64,000 bases of DNA, from the NCBI RefSeq assembly GCF_013179735.1, contig NZ_JABMEG010000001.1:1612001-1676000 (forward strand), read 5' to 3'. Positions 45,863-55,398 of the stretch are shown here, piece by piece. Each line of letters opens with the position of its first letter. The stretch's first letter is position 1. The position numbers and the translations under genes were made by a program. The notes beneath the pieces were generated by a model that ran no database searches, was not told the DNA's origin, and was given only the letters and a program-made list of their open reading frames with translations. The DNA comes from Permianibacter fluminis. Its GTDB lineage: Bacteria; Pseudomonadota; Gammaproteobacteria; Enterobacterales; Permianibacteraceae.

Positions 45863-48800
45863 CTACGGGTTCTGCAGGAAGCGGCCGAGTTGGTCGGGTG
45901 GCATCGGCCGGGACAGGTGGTAACCCTGAATGTGATCGCAGCCCATGCCGAGCAGCAGCATCTGGGTCTGGCTGTCTTCAACGCCTTCGGCAACCACCTG
46001 CAGGCCGAGGTTGTGCGCCAGCGCAATGGTCGAGCGGACAATGATGGTGTCGTGTTCGTTGCTGAACATGTCGCGGACAAACAGTCGGTCAATTTTCAAG
46101 GCGTGAATCGGCAGCCGGTGCAGATAACCCAGCGAGGAATAACCGGCGCCGTAATCATCAATCGCGATGCGGACGCCGAGCTCGGCCATCCGGTCGAGCC
46201 GGAACGCGGCTTGCTCCGGCTCATCCATCAGCGCGGTTTCGGTGATCTCCAGTTCCAACTGGGCTGGCTCGACCTGATAGCGCTGCAAGCCGGTCTGGAT
46301 CGTCTGCAAAATACGGTCATCGCGCAGATTGCGCGCCGACAGGTTGACCGCCATGTTGAGTTTCAGCCCGCGTGTCTGCCATTGCTGCAATTGTGCCAAG
46401 GCCATATCGAGCACCAGCTCGGTTAGCGGATGGATGGCTTCGCTCATTTCTGCCATCGGCAGGAAGCTGTCCGGAAACAGCAAACCAAAACGCGGATGCT
46501 GCCAACGCACCAGTGCCTCGAAACCGGTGATGCGACCACTTTTCAATTCGAGTTTGGGTTGGTAGTGCAGCAGCAACTGGCGCTCGCGCAGCGCCAGATC
46601 CAGATCGGCCATCATGGCCAGCCGTTCCGGACTGTTCTGATCCTGACTGCGATCATAAATGGCGACGCCGCCGCCTTTGCGTTTGGCTTCATACATTGCC
46701 ACGTCGGCACTGCGCAGCAGCGCGTGGCTGTCGTCACCATCGTCTGGATAAAATGCAATGCCGATGCTGGCATCCACCATCAATTGCATGGCGGCCACGT
46801 CATACGGAGCACGCAGCGCTTTCAGCAATTGCTGGGCGAACTGGCGCATGGCCTCGACATCATTCTCGACACTGGCCTCGATATGGCCCTCGCCATTCTC
46901 CGCAGCGGCCGTGATGCCATCGGGCAGCAACAGTGTGAACTCATCGCCACCGAGCCGGCACAGCACGCCGTCCTGACCGGCAAACGCCGACTTCAGCCGC
47001 GGCCCGATTTGTTGCAGCAGTAAATCGCCGACATGATGGCCAAGGGTGTCATTGATTTCCTTGAACCGATCCAGATCCATCAGCATCAATGCAGCCCGGC
47101 CGTTGTCGGTTTTGCGGTGGGCCATGCGAGCGGCAAACTCACGATGCAGGAACATCCGGTTCGGCAGCCCGGTCAGGCTGTCATGGTGGGCCAGGTATTC
47201 CAGACCATCGACGTGGCGCGCGCTGGCAATCGCCAGCGCAACGGTATTGCCGATGGCAGTAAACGAATCCAGTTCGATATCACCGAAATCGCGCGGCTCG
47301 CGATACCAGAGTCCGATGCGGCCGAGCACCTTCTCGCGATACGGCAAAGGAATCACCACGCCGGCCTGAACGCCGGCGTGCTGTAAGCGGTCGCGAACGG
47401 CGGTCGGGAACGGCTCGCCATCGGTCAGCGCCGGGCAAACAAACAAGCCCGGCTGTTTGGCTAGAACCCGATCCAGAGCTTCGACTAGCGGCGTCAGCTC
47501 ACCGACCGGAAAACGCTCGGCAGCGAAGCCGGCACTGACATTGACGTGCGGTGCCATCGGGTCATCGTCCTGCAGGCAGATCATCACGTGCGGAGATTGA
47601 CTCAGACCCAGCAGCGCATCGGTCGCCATTTGCAGAATGAGCTGGGTGTCGGCCGAACCGTGCAGCTGGGTCGACAGCTGATTGATCAGCCGCAAGCTCT
47701 CATTGCGTTCCAGCAATTCCTTGCGTGATTGCGCCAACTCGGCATCGGCGCGCTTGCGCTCGGATTGATCACGGACCGTCGCCAGCAAATGCGGCTCGCC
47801 GGCAATGGTGACGATATTCAAGGTCACTTCGGCATCGAACGGGGTGCCGTCGTACTGGCAATGCAGCCAGTCGAACTTCTGGGTCATGCCGTTGAACGCG
47901 GCAGTGATTTTCTCCACCGCTTTTTCATCCGAGCGGCGACCGTCCGGCTGAAACTCTGGTGAGAACCGATACGGCGGCTGGCCGATGATTTGCTCGCGGG
48001 TGCAGCCAAACATTTTCAGCGTGGCCGGGTTGCAGTCGACAAATTGTTCGCCGCGCATCAGGAAGATGCTGTCGCCGGTGCCTTCAAACAAGGTGTGATA
48101 GCGGGCTTCGCTGTCACGCAGCGAGGCGCGGGTTTTCTGCTGCTCGCTCAGATCGGCGGCAATGCCAAGAAAGCCGCTGATGCCATCGCCATGCTCACGT
48201 ATCGGAGTGACTGACAGCAGCACCGGAAAGCGACTGCCATCGCTACGGATGTACGTCCATTGTCGCTGTTCGGCCTGACCGCGGCGCGACAGCGCGACGA
48301 ACACATCAAAGCCGCTATTGATGGGCTCGCCAAGCTGCTGGCTCAGTTCGGTCGCCCGTTGCAGGACTTCGTCGGCATCGTGAAACAGCGCCGGGGTTAG
48401 CTTGCCGATGACGGCTTCGGCGGGATAACCCAGCATGCGGGTGGCAGCCGCATTGAAGCTGCGAATCACGCCATCGACATCGGTGGAGATAATCGCGTAA
48501 TCGGCGCCGTCCAGTATCGCCTGCTGCATCGCGTTGATCTGTTGCAGCTTGCCAAGCTGCGTTTGCAGTTGTTCGTGTTGTAGCCGTTGCTCCAGCAGCT
48601 CGCCTGCCAGTATGAGCAGTGACTGATCCGCGGCGCTCCATTCCCGACGGCCATTGTTCTGTTCCACCCGCAATACGCCCCAGAGCTGACCGCCGGCGTG
48701 CACAGGCATTTCCAGCAGCGCCGAGATGGCGAACGGCGCCAGATAACCGGCTGCCAGTTCGGCCAGCCGTGGGTCTTGCTGCGGATCGCTGCTGATTAAC

Positions 48801-49054
48801 AGCTGCCGAGTTTGCAGTTGCTGAAAGTAGCGCGGGCATTGCTGGGCGGAAAAGACCGCGGCTCGGCGCAGCGGATTGTCGGCAGCGGACTCGGCCCGGC
48901 AAAACAGACAGGACTGTTCATTGCGTTGCCAGATGCTGACGCGAGAGGCTTGTAGCGCGCTCGCCAGCACCGAGGTCAACTGACTCAGGGCGGAGTCCAG
49001 CGGCACTTCGGCATGGCAGGCCTGGCTCAGGGCCAGCACGGTATCGTTGGTCAT
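45863..49054 (-). CDS. Multi-sensor GGDEF-EAL protein
   Basis: The 1063-residue cytoplasmic protein has, in order, a GAF domain (about 10-150), two PAS domains (about 175-300 and 310-435), a second GAF (about 460-600), GGDEF (702-706) and EAL (846-848). EAL motifs (EALVRW, DDYGAGYSSL, KIDRLFV, AEGVED) are intact. GGDEF is intact, without an RxxD inhibitory site at the usual place. It should tune c-di-GMP in response to ligands or redox. ATG 49054 was chosen because an ATG 24 codons upstream has no leader-like sequence; its ribosome site is weak. Confidence 0.9.
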   Translation of the reverse strand: MTNDTVLALSQACHAEVPLDSALSQLTSVLASALQASRVSIWQRNEQSCLFCRAESAADNPLRRAAVFSAQQCPRYFQQLQTRQLLISSDPQQDPRLAELAAGYLAPFAISALLEMPVHAGGQLWGVLRVEQNNGRREWSAADQSLLILAGELLEQRLQHEQLQTQLGKLQQINAMQQAILDGADYAIISTDVDGVIRSFNAAATRMLGYPAEAVIGKLTPALFHDADEVLQRATELSQQLGEPINSGFDVFVALSRRGQAEQRQWTYIRSDGSRFPVLLSVTPIREHGDGISGFLGIAADLSEQQKTRASLRDSEARYHTLFEGTGDSIFLMRGEQFVDCNPATLKMFGCTREQIIGQPPYRFSPEFQPDGRRSDEKAVEKITAAFNGMTQKFDWLHCQYDGTPFDAEVTLNIVTIAGEPHLLATVRDQSERKRADAELAQSRKELLERNESLRLINQLSTQLHGSADTQLILQMATDALLGLSQSPHVMICLQDDDPMAPHVNVSAGFAAERFPVGELTPLVEALDRVLAKQPGLFVCPALTDGEPFPTAVRDRLQHAGVQAGVVIPLPYREKVLGRIGLWYREPRDFGDIELDSFTAIGNTVALAIASARHVDGLEYLAHHDSLTGLPNRMFLHREFAARMAHRKTDNGRAALMLMDLDRFKEINDTLGHHVGDLLLQQIGPRLKSAFAGQDGVLCRLGGDEFTLLLPDGITAAAENGEGHIEASVENDVEAMRQFAQQLLKALRAPYDVAAMQLMVDASIGIAFYPDDGDDSHALLRSADVAMYEAKRKGGGVAIYDRSQDQNSPERLAMMADLDLALRERQLLLHYQPKLELKSGRITGFEALVRWQHPRFGLLFPDSFLPMAEMSEAIHPLTELVLDMALAQLQQWQTRGLKLNMAVNLSARNLRDDRILQTIQTGLQRYQVEPAQLELEITETALMDEPEQAAFRLDRMAELGVRIAIDDYGAGYSSLGYLHRLPIHALKIDRLFVRDMFSNEHDTIIVRSTIALAHNLGLQVVAEGVEDSQTQMLLLGMGCDHIQGYHLSRPMPPDQLGRFLQNP

Positions 49055-49284
49055 CGCGTGCTCGACGGTTGCCGGTCTCGCAATGCGGCTGGGGCGTTGA
49101 GCCCCACCCGCATCGATGGCAATCAAGGGTGAGATGGCTGCAGTTTAGTCGGTTTTGGCGGCGAGAATTGGCGGCAAGGCAGCAGGTTTCGGGGGTAGGG
49201 AAAACTGAATGTAGGGAAAATTGGGTGACGGGGAAAATACGCCGCCAATTAGACGCCTTGCGAGCGAGTTACGGGTTTGTGCTG

Positions 49285-49457
49285 CTCCCGTCCTTGGCAA
49301 GGAGAGGCTGGGGGTGGTTCAGTTCAGAACGCACGGCGGCAGCTATTCACTTCATAGCGCGCTGCCCGTTTGGGTTCGAAAAAATTGCGTGACTTCCTGC
49401 TTGATCGCATCGGGAACCCAACCACCCCTAACCCCTCCTTGACAAGGAGGGGGATCA
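49285..49457. repeat. Inverted pair of CCCTCCTTG.CAAGGAGGG elements (BIME-like)
   Basis: The left unit (about 49285-49320) reads TCCTTGGCAAGGA then GGCTGGGGGTGGTT. The right unit (about 49430-49453) is inverted: AACCACCCC, TAACCCCTCCTTGACAAGG, AGGGG. About 110 bases lie between. The same arrangement is at 53957-54078. No gene is supported in 49055-49569. Confidence 0.65.
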
Positions 49458-49510
49458 TCAAGCGCGATCTTCACCCGCTGTGTACTGTGTTTGATTGAGG
49501 CAAAGAAAAA

Positions 49511-49543
49511 AAGCGCGACCAGCAGGCCGCGCCTTTTTTTCGG
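49511..49543 (-). terminator. Hairpin with T run after the DUF membrane gene
   Basis: On the minus strand GGCGCGG, loop, TCGCGC, then TTTTTTT. The stem has a small bulge. It lies about 30 bases past the stop at 49570. Confidence 0.7.
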
Positions 49544-49569
49544 GTAAGGCCGTCAGTGAGACGGCGTGA

Positions 49570-50127
49570 TTATGGCCACAACCACATGAAGGTCAGCGCG
49601 CTGACGGTGCCGTAAATTAGCGCATCCAGCAGATCCTTGAACACGCTGCTCCAGGTCTTGCCCATCCAGATTGCATTGGCGACGCTGCCGGTACCGTAGG
49701 CCATGAACGTGCTCATGCCAACCAGATGCCCGGCGAGATGGGCATTGCCCTGCAAGCCGAACGATTGCGCGGCCAGACAGGCGGCCATTGCGGCAATGAG
49801 GAGATTGAGCAGGAACCAGGAGCCGAGCATCTTGCCCATGTTCGGCATGCCGTTCGGAATGATGGTCAGAATGCCGATCGGGCCGTCTTTGTATTTCTGC
49901 TGCTGGGCCGGATCGTTCATCTCCTTCATGTCACCGCAATGCGGGAAATGGTACTGGCCCGGGTTGAGGCCGCCAGCTCGGACGGTGGCGCGCATCGCGT
50001 CTTCGTTGTCGAGCTTTTTGTAGTCGCTGTTATGCCACTTGAACACCATGTGAATCAGACTGCTGGCAATAAAAACCAACACGGCCGAGGCCAGTATGGG
50101 CAACCAGAGTTGCGGCAGTTCGCTCAT
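49570..50127 (-). CDS. Four-helix inner-membrane protein, unknown function
   Basis: The 185-residue protein has membrane segments near residues 8-25, 98-118, 130-150 and 165-185. A soluble part (30-95) has HFPHCGD and PIGILTIIPNGMPN. Similar unnamed proteins occur in other Gammaproteobacteria (from memory). AAAGGA is 8 bases before the ATG. I do not know a function. Confidence 0.72.
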   Translation of the reverse strand: MSELPQLWLPILASAVLVFIASSLIHMVFKWHNSDYKKLDNEDAMRATVRAGGLNPGQYHFPHCGDMKEMNDPAQQQKYKDGPIGILTIIPNGMPNMGKMLGSWFLLNLLIAAMAACLAAQSFGLQGNAHLAGHLVGMSTFMAYGTGSVANAIWMGKTWSSVFKDLLDALIYGTVSALTFMWLWP

Positions 50128-50244
50128 GTTGCAGGTCCTTTTGTTGTCATCGTTGGTGGAAAACCGGCACAGCGAGATCGCCGGGGTAGTGCGGCGCGGC
50201 AGGCAAGGTTTTTAATTCATGCCTTGGCTTCGTTCGCGCCCCGT

Positions 50245-50288
50245 TTCATTTCGCAAACAGATTCATTTCGCAAACAGATTCAATTCGC
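50245..50288. repeat. 17-bp tandem duplication next to a stop codon
   Basis: TTCATTTCGCAAACAGA occurs twice in a row (50245-50261, 50262-50278), then a partial TTCAATTCGC that runs into the end of the SRPBCC gene. A recent slip duplication is likely. Confidence 0.75.
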
Positions 50289-50771
50289 ACGCAAATAATC
50301 AGCCAGACGCGCAAAGGCACCTTCCCAGCCTGTGCGATAACCCATTGCAACCGCAGCCTGTTTGCCCGTCGCGGATTCAAACCGGGTGTGGATGGTCAAT
50401 TCAGTGCGGCCATGAAAATCGACCAGCGTCACCGTGATCCGCGCGCGTGGTGGCAAGCCGGCGCCGCAGGCATGGCGGTCATCGGCTTCACCAATCAACA
50501 CCAGCCGTTCCGGCGGCGAGATCTCTTCGTAGTGACCGAGGCAGGGATAGCTGATGCCATCGGGCCCGGTCATGTGCAACGCAAACGCGCCGCCCTCACG
50601 CAGGTCGAGCTGGCAATCGGTGTTCTGAAAGCCGGTCGGGCCCCACCATTGCATCACATGCTGCGGTTCCGTCCAGGCTTTGAACACCAGTTCACGCGGT
50701 GCATTCAGCAACCGGGTGATCACCACTTCCGTGGCCTGATCTGCTGTCACAATGGGCGCTGACGTTTCCAT
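50280..50771 (-). CDS. SRPBCC/AHSA1 family protein
   Basis: The 163-residue product has the AHSA1-type START domain: EVVITRLLNAPRELVFKAWTEP, MQWWGPTGF, FESATGK and WEGAFARLADYL. Such proteins bind hydrophobic ligands or act as stress co-factors; the target is unknown. AAAGG lies 8 bases before ATG 50771. It lies after two VOC genes on the same strand and may share their transcript. Confidence 0.85.
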   Translation of the reverse strand: METSAPIVTADQATEVVITRLLNAPRELVFKAWTEPQHVMQWWGPTGFQNTDCQLDLREGGAFALHMTGPDGISYPCLGHYEEISPPERLVLIGEADDRHACGAGLPPRARITVTLVDFHGRTELTIHTRFESATGKQAAVAMGYRTGWEGAFARLADYLRAN

Positions 50772-50911
50772 GGTCGGACCTTTTTGCCGCGAGACAGCGT
50801 TCACTCTGCCACAGCTTTTGACTGTCATACCAGTCGCGGCAATCGTCACTTTTACCAGCCAGTTTTACGGCTCACGTCTCCCGACCATGTCAACCCGCCC
50901 GGCAACCGACA

Positions 50912-51313
50912 TTACATGCTGGCATTCGGGTCCATGTACATCAGCTCCCAGATATGGCCATCCAGATCTTCGAACGAGTGGCCATACATGAAGCCCATGT
51001 CTTGTGGCTCGCGCAGCACGCGACCGCCGGCTGCGACCGCCTTGGCGACCAGCTCATCCACTTCCGCGCGGCTGCTGCATGACAGACACAGCAGCACTTC
51101 GGTGGTCTTTTTGGCGTCGCTGATTTCCTTGCTGATGAAGCTCTGAAAGAACTTCTCGACCAGCAGCATCACGTAGATGTCGTCCGCGACAATCATGCAG
51201 ACCGCGTCGTCATTGGAAAATTTTGGCTCGAAGGAAAACCCGAGCGCGCTGAAGAATGCCTTGGTTTTTGCAACGTCTTTGACGGGTAAGTTCACATAAA
51301 TTTGCCGGCCCAT
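50912..51313 (-). CDS. VOC family (glyoxalase-like) protein
   Basis: The 133-residue product is a one-domain VOC fold: IYVNLPVKDVAKTKAFFSALGF at the start and FMYGHSFEDLDGHIWEL at the end. Metal-ligand positions (His/Glu) are present, but activity cannot be told. GGGAG lies 7 bases before the ATG. It is 25 bases downstream of another VOC gene. Confidence 0.83.
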   Translation of the reverse strand: MGRQIYVNLPVKDVAKTKAFFSALGFSFEPKFSNDDAVCMIVADDIYVMLLVEKFFQSFISKEISDAKKTTEVLLCLSCSSRAEVDELVAKAVAAGGRVLREPQDMGFMYGHSFEDLDGHIWELMYMDPNASM

Positions 51314-51338
51314 AATGACTCCCTGAGTATCTGTACGG

Positions 51339-51728
51339 TTATTGATTGGGTTGAACGAGATGAATCCAGTTGCCGCAGGTATCGTCAAACATCACGGCCG
51401 TTATTGGGCCCATGTTGGTCGGCTCACCGCGAAAGACCACGCCGCGCGCTTTCAGCTTTTTCAGCTCAGCCTGAATGTCATGGGTGAGGAAGGCAGTCGC
51501 TGGAATACCTGCCTCATACAACGCTTGCTGAAAGATCTTGGCCGGCGCAAAGCCCATCGGTTCCAGTGACAATTCGACGCCGGCGATACCCTCTGGTGAT
51601 GTCACTGTCAGCCAGCGATAGTCACCGAATGGAATGTCAGCCATTTTCTGAAAGCCGAGTTTCTCGGTATAAAATTTCAGCGCCTGCTCCTGATTGCTGA
51701 CCATCACGCTGCTGATTTTGATTTGCAT
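51339..51728 (-). CDS. VOC family (glyoxalase-like) protein
   Basis: The 129-residue product has the VOC features KISSVMVSNQEQALKFYTEKLGF and MFDDTCGNWIHLVQ. AGGAGGT lies just before the ATG. It starts the VOC pair and likely transcribes with 50912-51313. Relatives act on glyoxal-type compounds or bind antibiotics; the ligand is unknown. Confidence 0.85.
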   Translation of the reverse strand: MQIKISSVMVSNQEQALKFYTEKLGFQKMADIPFGDYRWLTVTSPEGIAGVELSLEPMGFAPAKIFQQALYEAGIPATAFLTHDIQAELKKLKARGVVFRGEPTNMGPITAVMFDDTCGNWIHLVQPNQ

Positions 51729-51778
51729 GGTACCTCCTGAAAGCGGCTGGAGCCTGCGCCCGCCACGTTGCGTGCAGT

Positions 51779-53242
51779 TCAGTCTGCCAACGCGCTGGCA
51801 ACCGTATTGTCCGTGGCAGTGGTCTCGGTCTGGCCGTGGCGGCCGGCCCGCAGCAAACTGGCGCCAAGTAGCGCGCCCAATATGGCGAAGGCGGCACCAA
51901 CAAGAAATGCAGCGTGATAACCGCTGGTCAAGGCGCTGGCAGTGTCGGCGCCTGCGACGATTGCGCCCTGCGTCTGGCCGGCGGCAAGACTGGCCAGCAC
52001 CGCCAAGCCGAGCGCGCCACCCATCATGAAAGAGGTGTTGACTACGCCCGAAGCCAGTCCCGATTCGCTTTGCTCGACATCACTCATCGCGGCCAGCAAC
52101 ACCGGATTCAGCGCAATGCCGGCACCAATGCCGGACAGCACCATGCCGGGCAGAATATCGGCCAGAAACACGCCGTTGACCGGCGCGCGGGCAAACAGCG
52201 CCAAACCGACGCCGGCCAGCAACAAACCAAATGCTAGCGGTCCGCGTATGCCAAAGCGCATGACAATTTTTGCTGACAACCCCAGCGAGAACGCCGCCAT
52301 GATCAGGTTGGCCGGCAGAAACGCCAGACCCACTTGCATCGGGCTGTATTGCAATACCAGCTGCATGTACAGCGCCGAAATAAAGAACCAGGCAAACATC
52401 GCCGCTGCCCACAGCACACCCACCACATTTGATACCGCGACATTGCGCAGCCGGAATAACGCCAAGGGCATCAACGGCTGCGCCACGCGCGATTCAATGG
52501 CCAGAAAACTGAGCAACAGGACCACCGCCAGCGCCAGCAAACTGATGGTTTGCAGCGACGTCCAACCGGCCTCGTTGCCATTGACCACGGCATACACAGC
52601 CAGCATCAAGGCGCTGGTGACTGTCACCGCACCGGCGATATCGAGTTTGCCGCCTTCGGCATGACCGGGCAGGTTCGGTAGCAGTCGCAGGCAGAGCGCG
52701 TAGACGGCCGCACCAATCGGCAGATTGACCAGAAAAATCCAGTGCCAGCTCAGCATGTCGGTCAGCAAGCCGCCGAGCAACACGCCGATGCTGCCGCCGC
52801 CGGCACAAACAAAACCGTAAACGCCCATCGCCTTGGCGCGCTCGGCCGGCTCGGTAAACAGGTTCATGATCAGCGACAGCGATACCGCAGACACCACCGC
52901 ACCGCCGAGGCCCTGAATGGCGCGCGCGGCAATCAACAAACCTTGTGAATTGGCGAGACCACAGACCAGTGAGGCCAATGTGAACAGGGTCAGGCCGAGC
53001 AAAAACAATTTGCGGTGGCCATACAAATCACCGAGCCGACCGCCGAGCAACAAAAAGCCGCCGAAGGTCAGCATGTAGGCATTGACGACCCAGACCAGCG
53101 AGGTCTCGCTGAACTGCAGATCTTCCCGTATCGACGGCAGCGCGACGTTGACGATGGTAGTGTCGAGCACAATCATCAGCACGCCAAGACACAGCACGAT
53201 CAGGGCGAGCCAACGCTGCTTCTCGTTCAACTGTTCTTTCAT
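51779..53242 (-). CDS. DHA2-type MFS multidrug transporter
   Basis: This inner-membrane exporter of 487 residues has about 14 membrane segments. Family features are LDTTIVNVALPSI at the start, GGRLGDLYGHRK, RAIQGLGGA and the antiporter motif C (GGGSIGVLLGG). It would expel drugs or metabolites with H+. AGGA lies about 10 bases before the ATG. It stops 51 bases before the VOC start and could transcribe with it. Confidence 0.88.
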   Translation of the reverse strand: MKEQLNEKQRWLALIVLCLGVLMIVLDTTIVNVALPSIREDLQFSETSLVWVVNAYMLTFGGFLLLGGRLGDLYGHRKLFLLGLTLFTLASLVCGLANSQGLLIAARAIQGLGGAVVSAVSLSLIMNLFTEPAERAKAMGVYGFVCAGGGSIGVLLGGLLTDMLSWHWIFLVNLPIGAAVYALCLRLLPNLPGHAEGGKLDIAGAVTVTSALMLAVYAVVNGNEAGWTSLQTISLLALAVVLLLSFLAIESRVAQPLMPLALFRLRNVAVSNVVGVLWAAAMFAWFFISALYMQLVLQYSPMQVGLAFLPANLIMAAFSLGLSAKIVMRFGIRGPLAFGLLLAGVGLALFARAPVNGVFLADILPGMVLSGIGAGIALNPVLLAAMSDVEQSESGLASGVVNTSFMMGGALGLAVLASLAAGQTQGAIVAGADTASALTSGYHAAFLVGAAFAILGALLGASLLRAGRHGQTETTATDNTVASALAD

Positions 53243-53293
53243 GGGTTTGAAATCCTAAGCAGATCGTTTTTGTTGGCTTGGCGGCGCGCGAAG

Positions 53294-53641
53294 TCAGAGC
53301 GCGCGGCCGTCGTAGTGCTGCACCGGAATGGCATCCAGATCAATTCCTTCCAGGCAACGAAGATTGATAGCCGCCATCACTGTGCCGTCCGGCGCCGTGC
53401 CTTCACCGTACGGGTGCATGCCGCAGGTCGAACAAAACCGGTGCTTGATCTGGTGCTTGTTGAAGGTGTAGGTGCTGGCATCGTTTTCCGGCGTCAGCAA
53501 CTGCATGGCCGAGCGCGGCACAAACCACAGTAGCGAGCCCCGGCGCTGGCAAATCGAGCAATTGCAGGCGAGTGCGCCGGTGATCTCTCCTTCCACTTCA
53601 AACGCCACCTTGCCGCAATGGCAGCTGCCTTGGTATTTCAT
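53294..53641 (-). CDS. GFA family protein (second copy)
   Basis: The 115-residue protein has all GFA Cys motifs: GSCHCGKVAFEV, CNCSICQRRGS and HRFCSTCGMHPYGEG. It is a distant paralog of 38106-38468. AAAGGA lies 9 bases before the ATG. It precedes the MFS gene on the same strand, 51 bases apart. Confidence 0.88.
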   Translation of the reverse strand: MKYQGSCHCGKVAFEVEGEITGALACNCSICQRRGSLLWFVPRSAMQLLTPENDASTYTFNKHQIKHRFCSTCGMHPYGEGTAPDGTVMAAINLRCLEGIDLDAIPVQHYDGRAL

Positions 53642-54214
53642 GATTGTGTTCCTTTTATGGGAGCTGATTGCTGCTGTTCGTGCGCCGACAATTTATCCTG
53701 CGCTTTACCTGGTAATGGCAGCGCATAAATCACCGCACTTTCCGCGCGCGGCACCGGTGGCAATTGTCGCCGCAGCAGGGCTCCCGGCACCAGCCAGGTA
53801 CTCGGGCTCATACACAGTCTCCTGACAAGACGTCGTCATGGATGATCGCTAAAGCGGCGGCCGCCAACGGCAACGATGTCATCGCTTCGCCCTCTTGAAT
53901 CGGGGCAATCCCCTTTCTGGCCGGACACCAAAACTCCGGTACCCGCGCGGAACGGCACCCCTCCTTGTCAAGGAGGGGCTGGGGGTGGTTAAGCTCAGCT
54001 TGTGGCGTTGCCAACGTAATCCGGATTTTGCATTGTTGTTCTGCAACCACCCCTAACCCCTCCTTGACAAGGAGGGGGATCAAACCGTTCGGCGCAGCAC
54101 GCGTGAATGGCTCAGCAGCGTGTTGCCACAGAAAATTTTTGCAAAACATGCCATTGCCAAACATGTCAATGCCCTCCATTGGCGCCGTGATCGCGGCGTT
54201 ATCTGCGGCCACCG
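53642..54214. repeat. Second inverted pair of CCCCTCCTTG.CAAGGAGGGG elements
   Basis: The left unit (53958-53990) reads CCCCTCCTTGTCAAGG, AGGGG, CTGGGGGTGGTT. The right unit (54045-54078) is the same sequence inverted. About 55 bases lie between. This repeats the arrangement at 49285. No gene is supported in the rest of the region. Confidence 0.72.
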
Positions 54215-54700
54215 TTATGCGTGTTGCAAATACGCGGCAAGATTGTTCAGCCCTTCGTTGGTCCCGTGTTTGCGTTCGGCAATGGGATACCGGTCATCCA
54301 GCACCGCCAACTGCTCGGTCAGTGTCATCTGGCAGCCGCTACCGGCGGCTTGCAGATCAACGGTCAGCAGTGACACCGAAATACGGCTGCCACCGATGGC
54401 CATGCTGTAACTCAGAATGATTCGCTGGTCGGGCACAATGTCGTGATACAGCGCGTCATATTCGTGCACCGGCCCACCGACCGGTCCGGTGCGATTGCGC
54501 TCACGGCCGCCAATCCGAAAATCGAGTTCATGCTGCGCGGCTGGCCAGTCGCTGCAGAAAAACCACTGCCGCTTGGCCTCAAGCGTGGCCCAGGCCGCAA
54601 ACACTTGCGCCGGCGTTGCGGCAAAGTGTCGTTCCAGCACAAAGCTGCCGTGCTGCACGGGCGCAGAGTTGCTGGCAATGGGGGAGGCGACAGCCGTCAT
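54215..54700 (-). CDS. SRPBCC family protein
   Basis: The 161-residue product has the START-like pattern SFVLERHFAATPAQVFAAWATLEAK and ends EGLNNLAAYLQ. It overlaps the ArsR gene by 4 bases (ATGA) and is translated after it. ArsR-SRPBCC pairs are common and the SRPBCC partner often binds a small lipid-like ligand. GGAGGAG lies about 8 bases before ATG 54700, inside the ArsR gene. Confidence 0.86.
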   Translation of the reverse strand: MTAVASPIASNSAPVQHGSFVLERHFAATPAQVFAAWATLEAKRQWFFCSDWPAAQHELDFRIGGRERNRTGPVGGPVHEYDALYHDIVPDQRIILSYSMAIGGSRISVSLLTVDLQAAGSGCQMTLTEQLAVLDDRYPIAERKHGTNEGLNNLAAYLQHA

Positions 54701-55116
54701 TTTTTGCTCCTCCGTGAGCGGGATTTGCCTGTGGCCGGGGCAGGCTCGGTGGCTGACGCTTCCGCGCCGCTTGCGGCTGGCGGCGCGGCTTCTTCGGCTT
54801 GCAACACCCGCAAATACTCTTCCAGCCGATCCAGTCGCTGTTCCCAGAATTGCCGGTATTGCTCGACCCAGCCGGCCACCTCCTTCAACGGCTGCGCCTT
54901 GAGCTTGCAGGGCCGCCACTGCTTGGCCTTGCCGCGGGTGATCAGCCCGGCTTTTTCCAGCACCTTCAGATGCTTAGTCACCGCCGGCATGGTCATGTCG
55001 AACGGCTCGGCCAGCTCGGTCACCGAGCTCTCACCCGATGCCAACCGGGCCAGAATCGCCCGCCGGGTCGGGTCGGCAAGGGCGGCAAAGGTGGCGCTGA
55101 GCGGGTCGACAGCCAT
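54697..55116 (-). CDS. ArsR family transcriptional repressor
   Basis: The 139-residue product has a winged-helix DNA-binding domain: FAALADPTRRAILARLASGESSV, ELAEPFDMTMPAVTKHLKVLEKAG. No metal-binding ELCVC motif is seen, so it senses something else. The C-terminus is Ala/Glu/Ser-rich. It is 15 bases downstream of a perfect palindrome and is likely autoregulated. The SRPBCC gene follows with an ATGA overlap. Confidence 0.9.
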   Translation of the reverse strand: MAVDPLSATFAALADPTRRAILARLASGESSVTELAEPFDMTMPAVTKHLKVLEKAGLITRGKAKQWRPCKLKAQPLKEVAGWVEQYRQFWEQRLDRLEEYLRVLQAEEAAPPAASGAEASATEPAPATGKSRSRRSKK

Positions 55117-55130
55117 TTGGACAACTCATT

Positions 55131-55142
55131 GGTTAATTAACC
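55131..55142. promoter_or_regulatory. Probable ArsR operator
   Basis: The 12-bp perfect palindrome GGTTAATTAACC lies 15 bases before the ArsR ATG, where an autorepressor site would be. Confidence 0.6.
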
Positions 55143-55398
55143 TTTTGGTAAAGTAATGCCGGTAGTCGTCGCTGTCAATGCAATACCGGTCCAAGCTTTG
55201 GTTCGAATCAGCCGGGCACTGGGGCTGGATGCGGCGGATTGCGGCATAAGCTCACCATGACCCGTCCACAAAGACTTCCGGATTGCAGGGACGAGGCTGG
55301 AGCAGACCTCGGGGCGCGCAGCGCTGGCTGGGTTACCATGCGGGCCGATTGCGACACCAACGCGCAACTGCCGCTATAACAAACCCGAGGAAGCCACT

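Noticed and set aside
53808-54212. 134-codon minus frame
   Set aside because: It runs through both CCCCTCCTTG repeats, so its sequence is repeat-derived.
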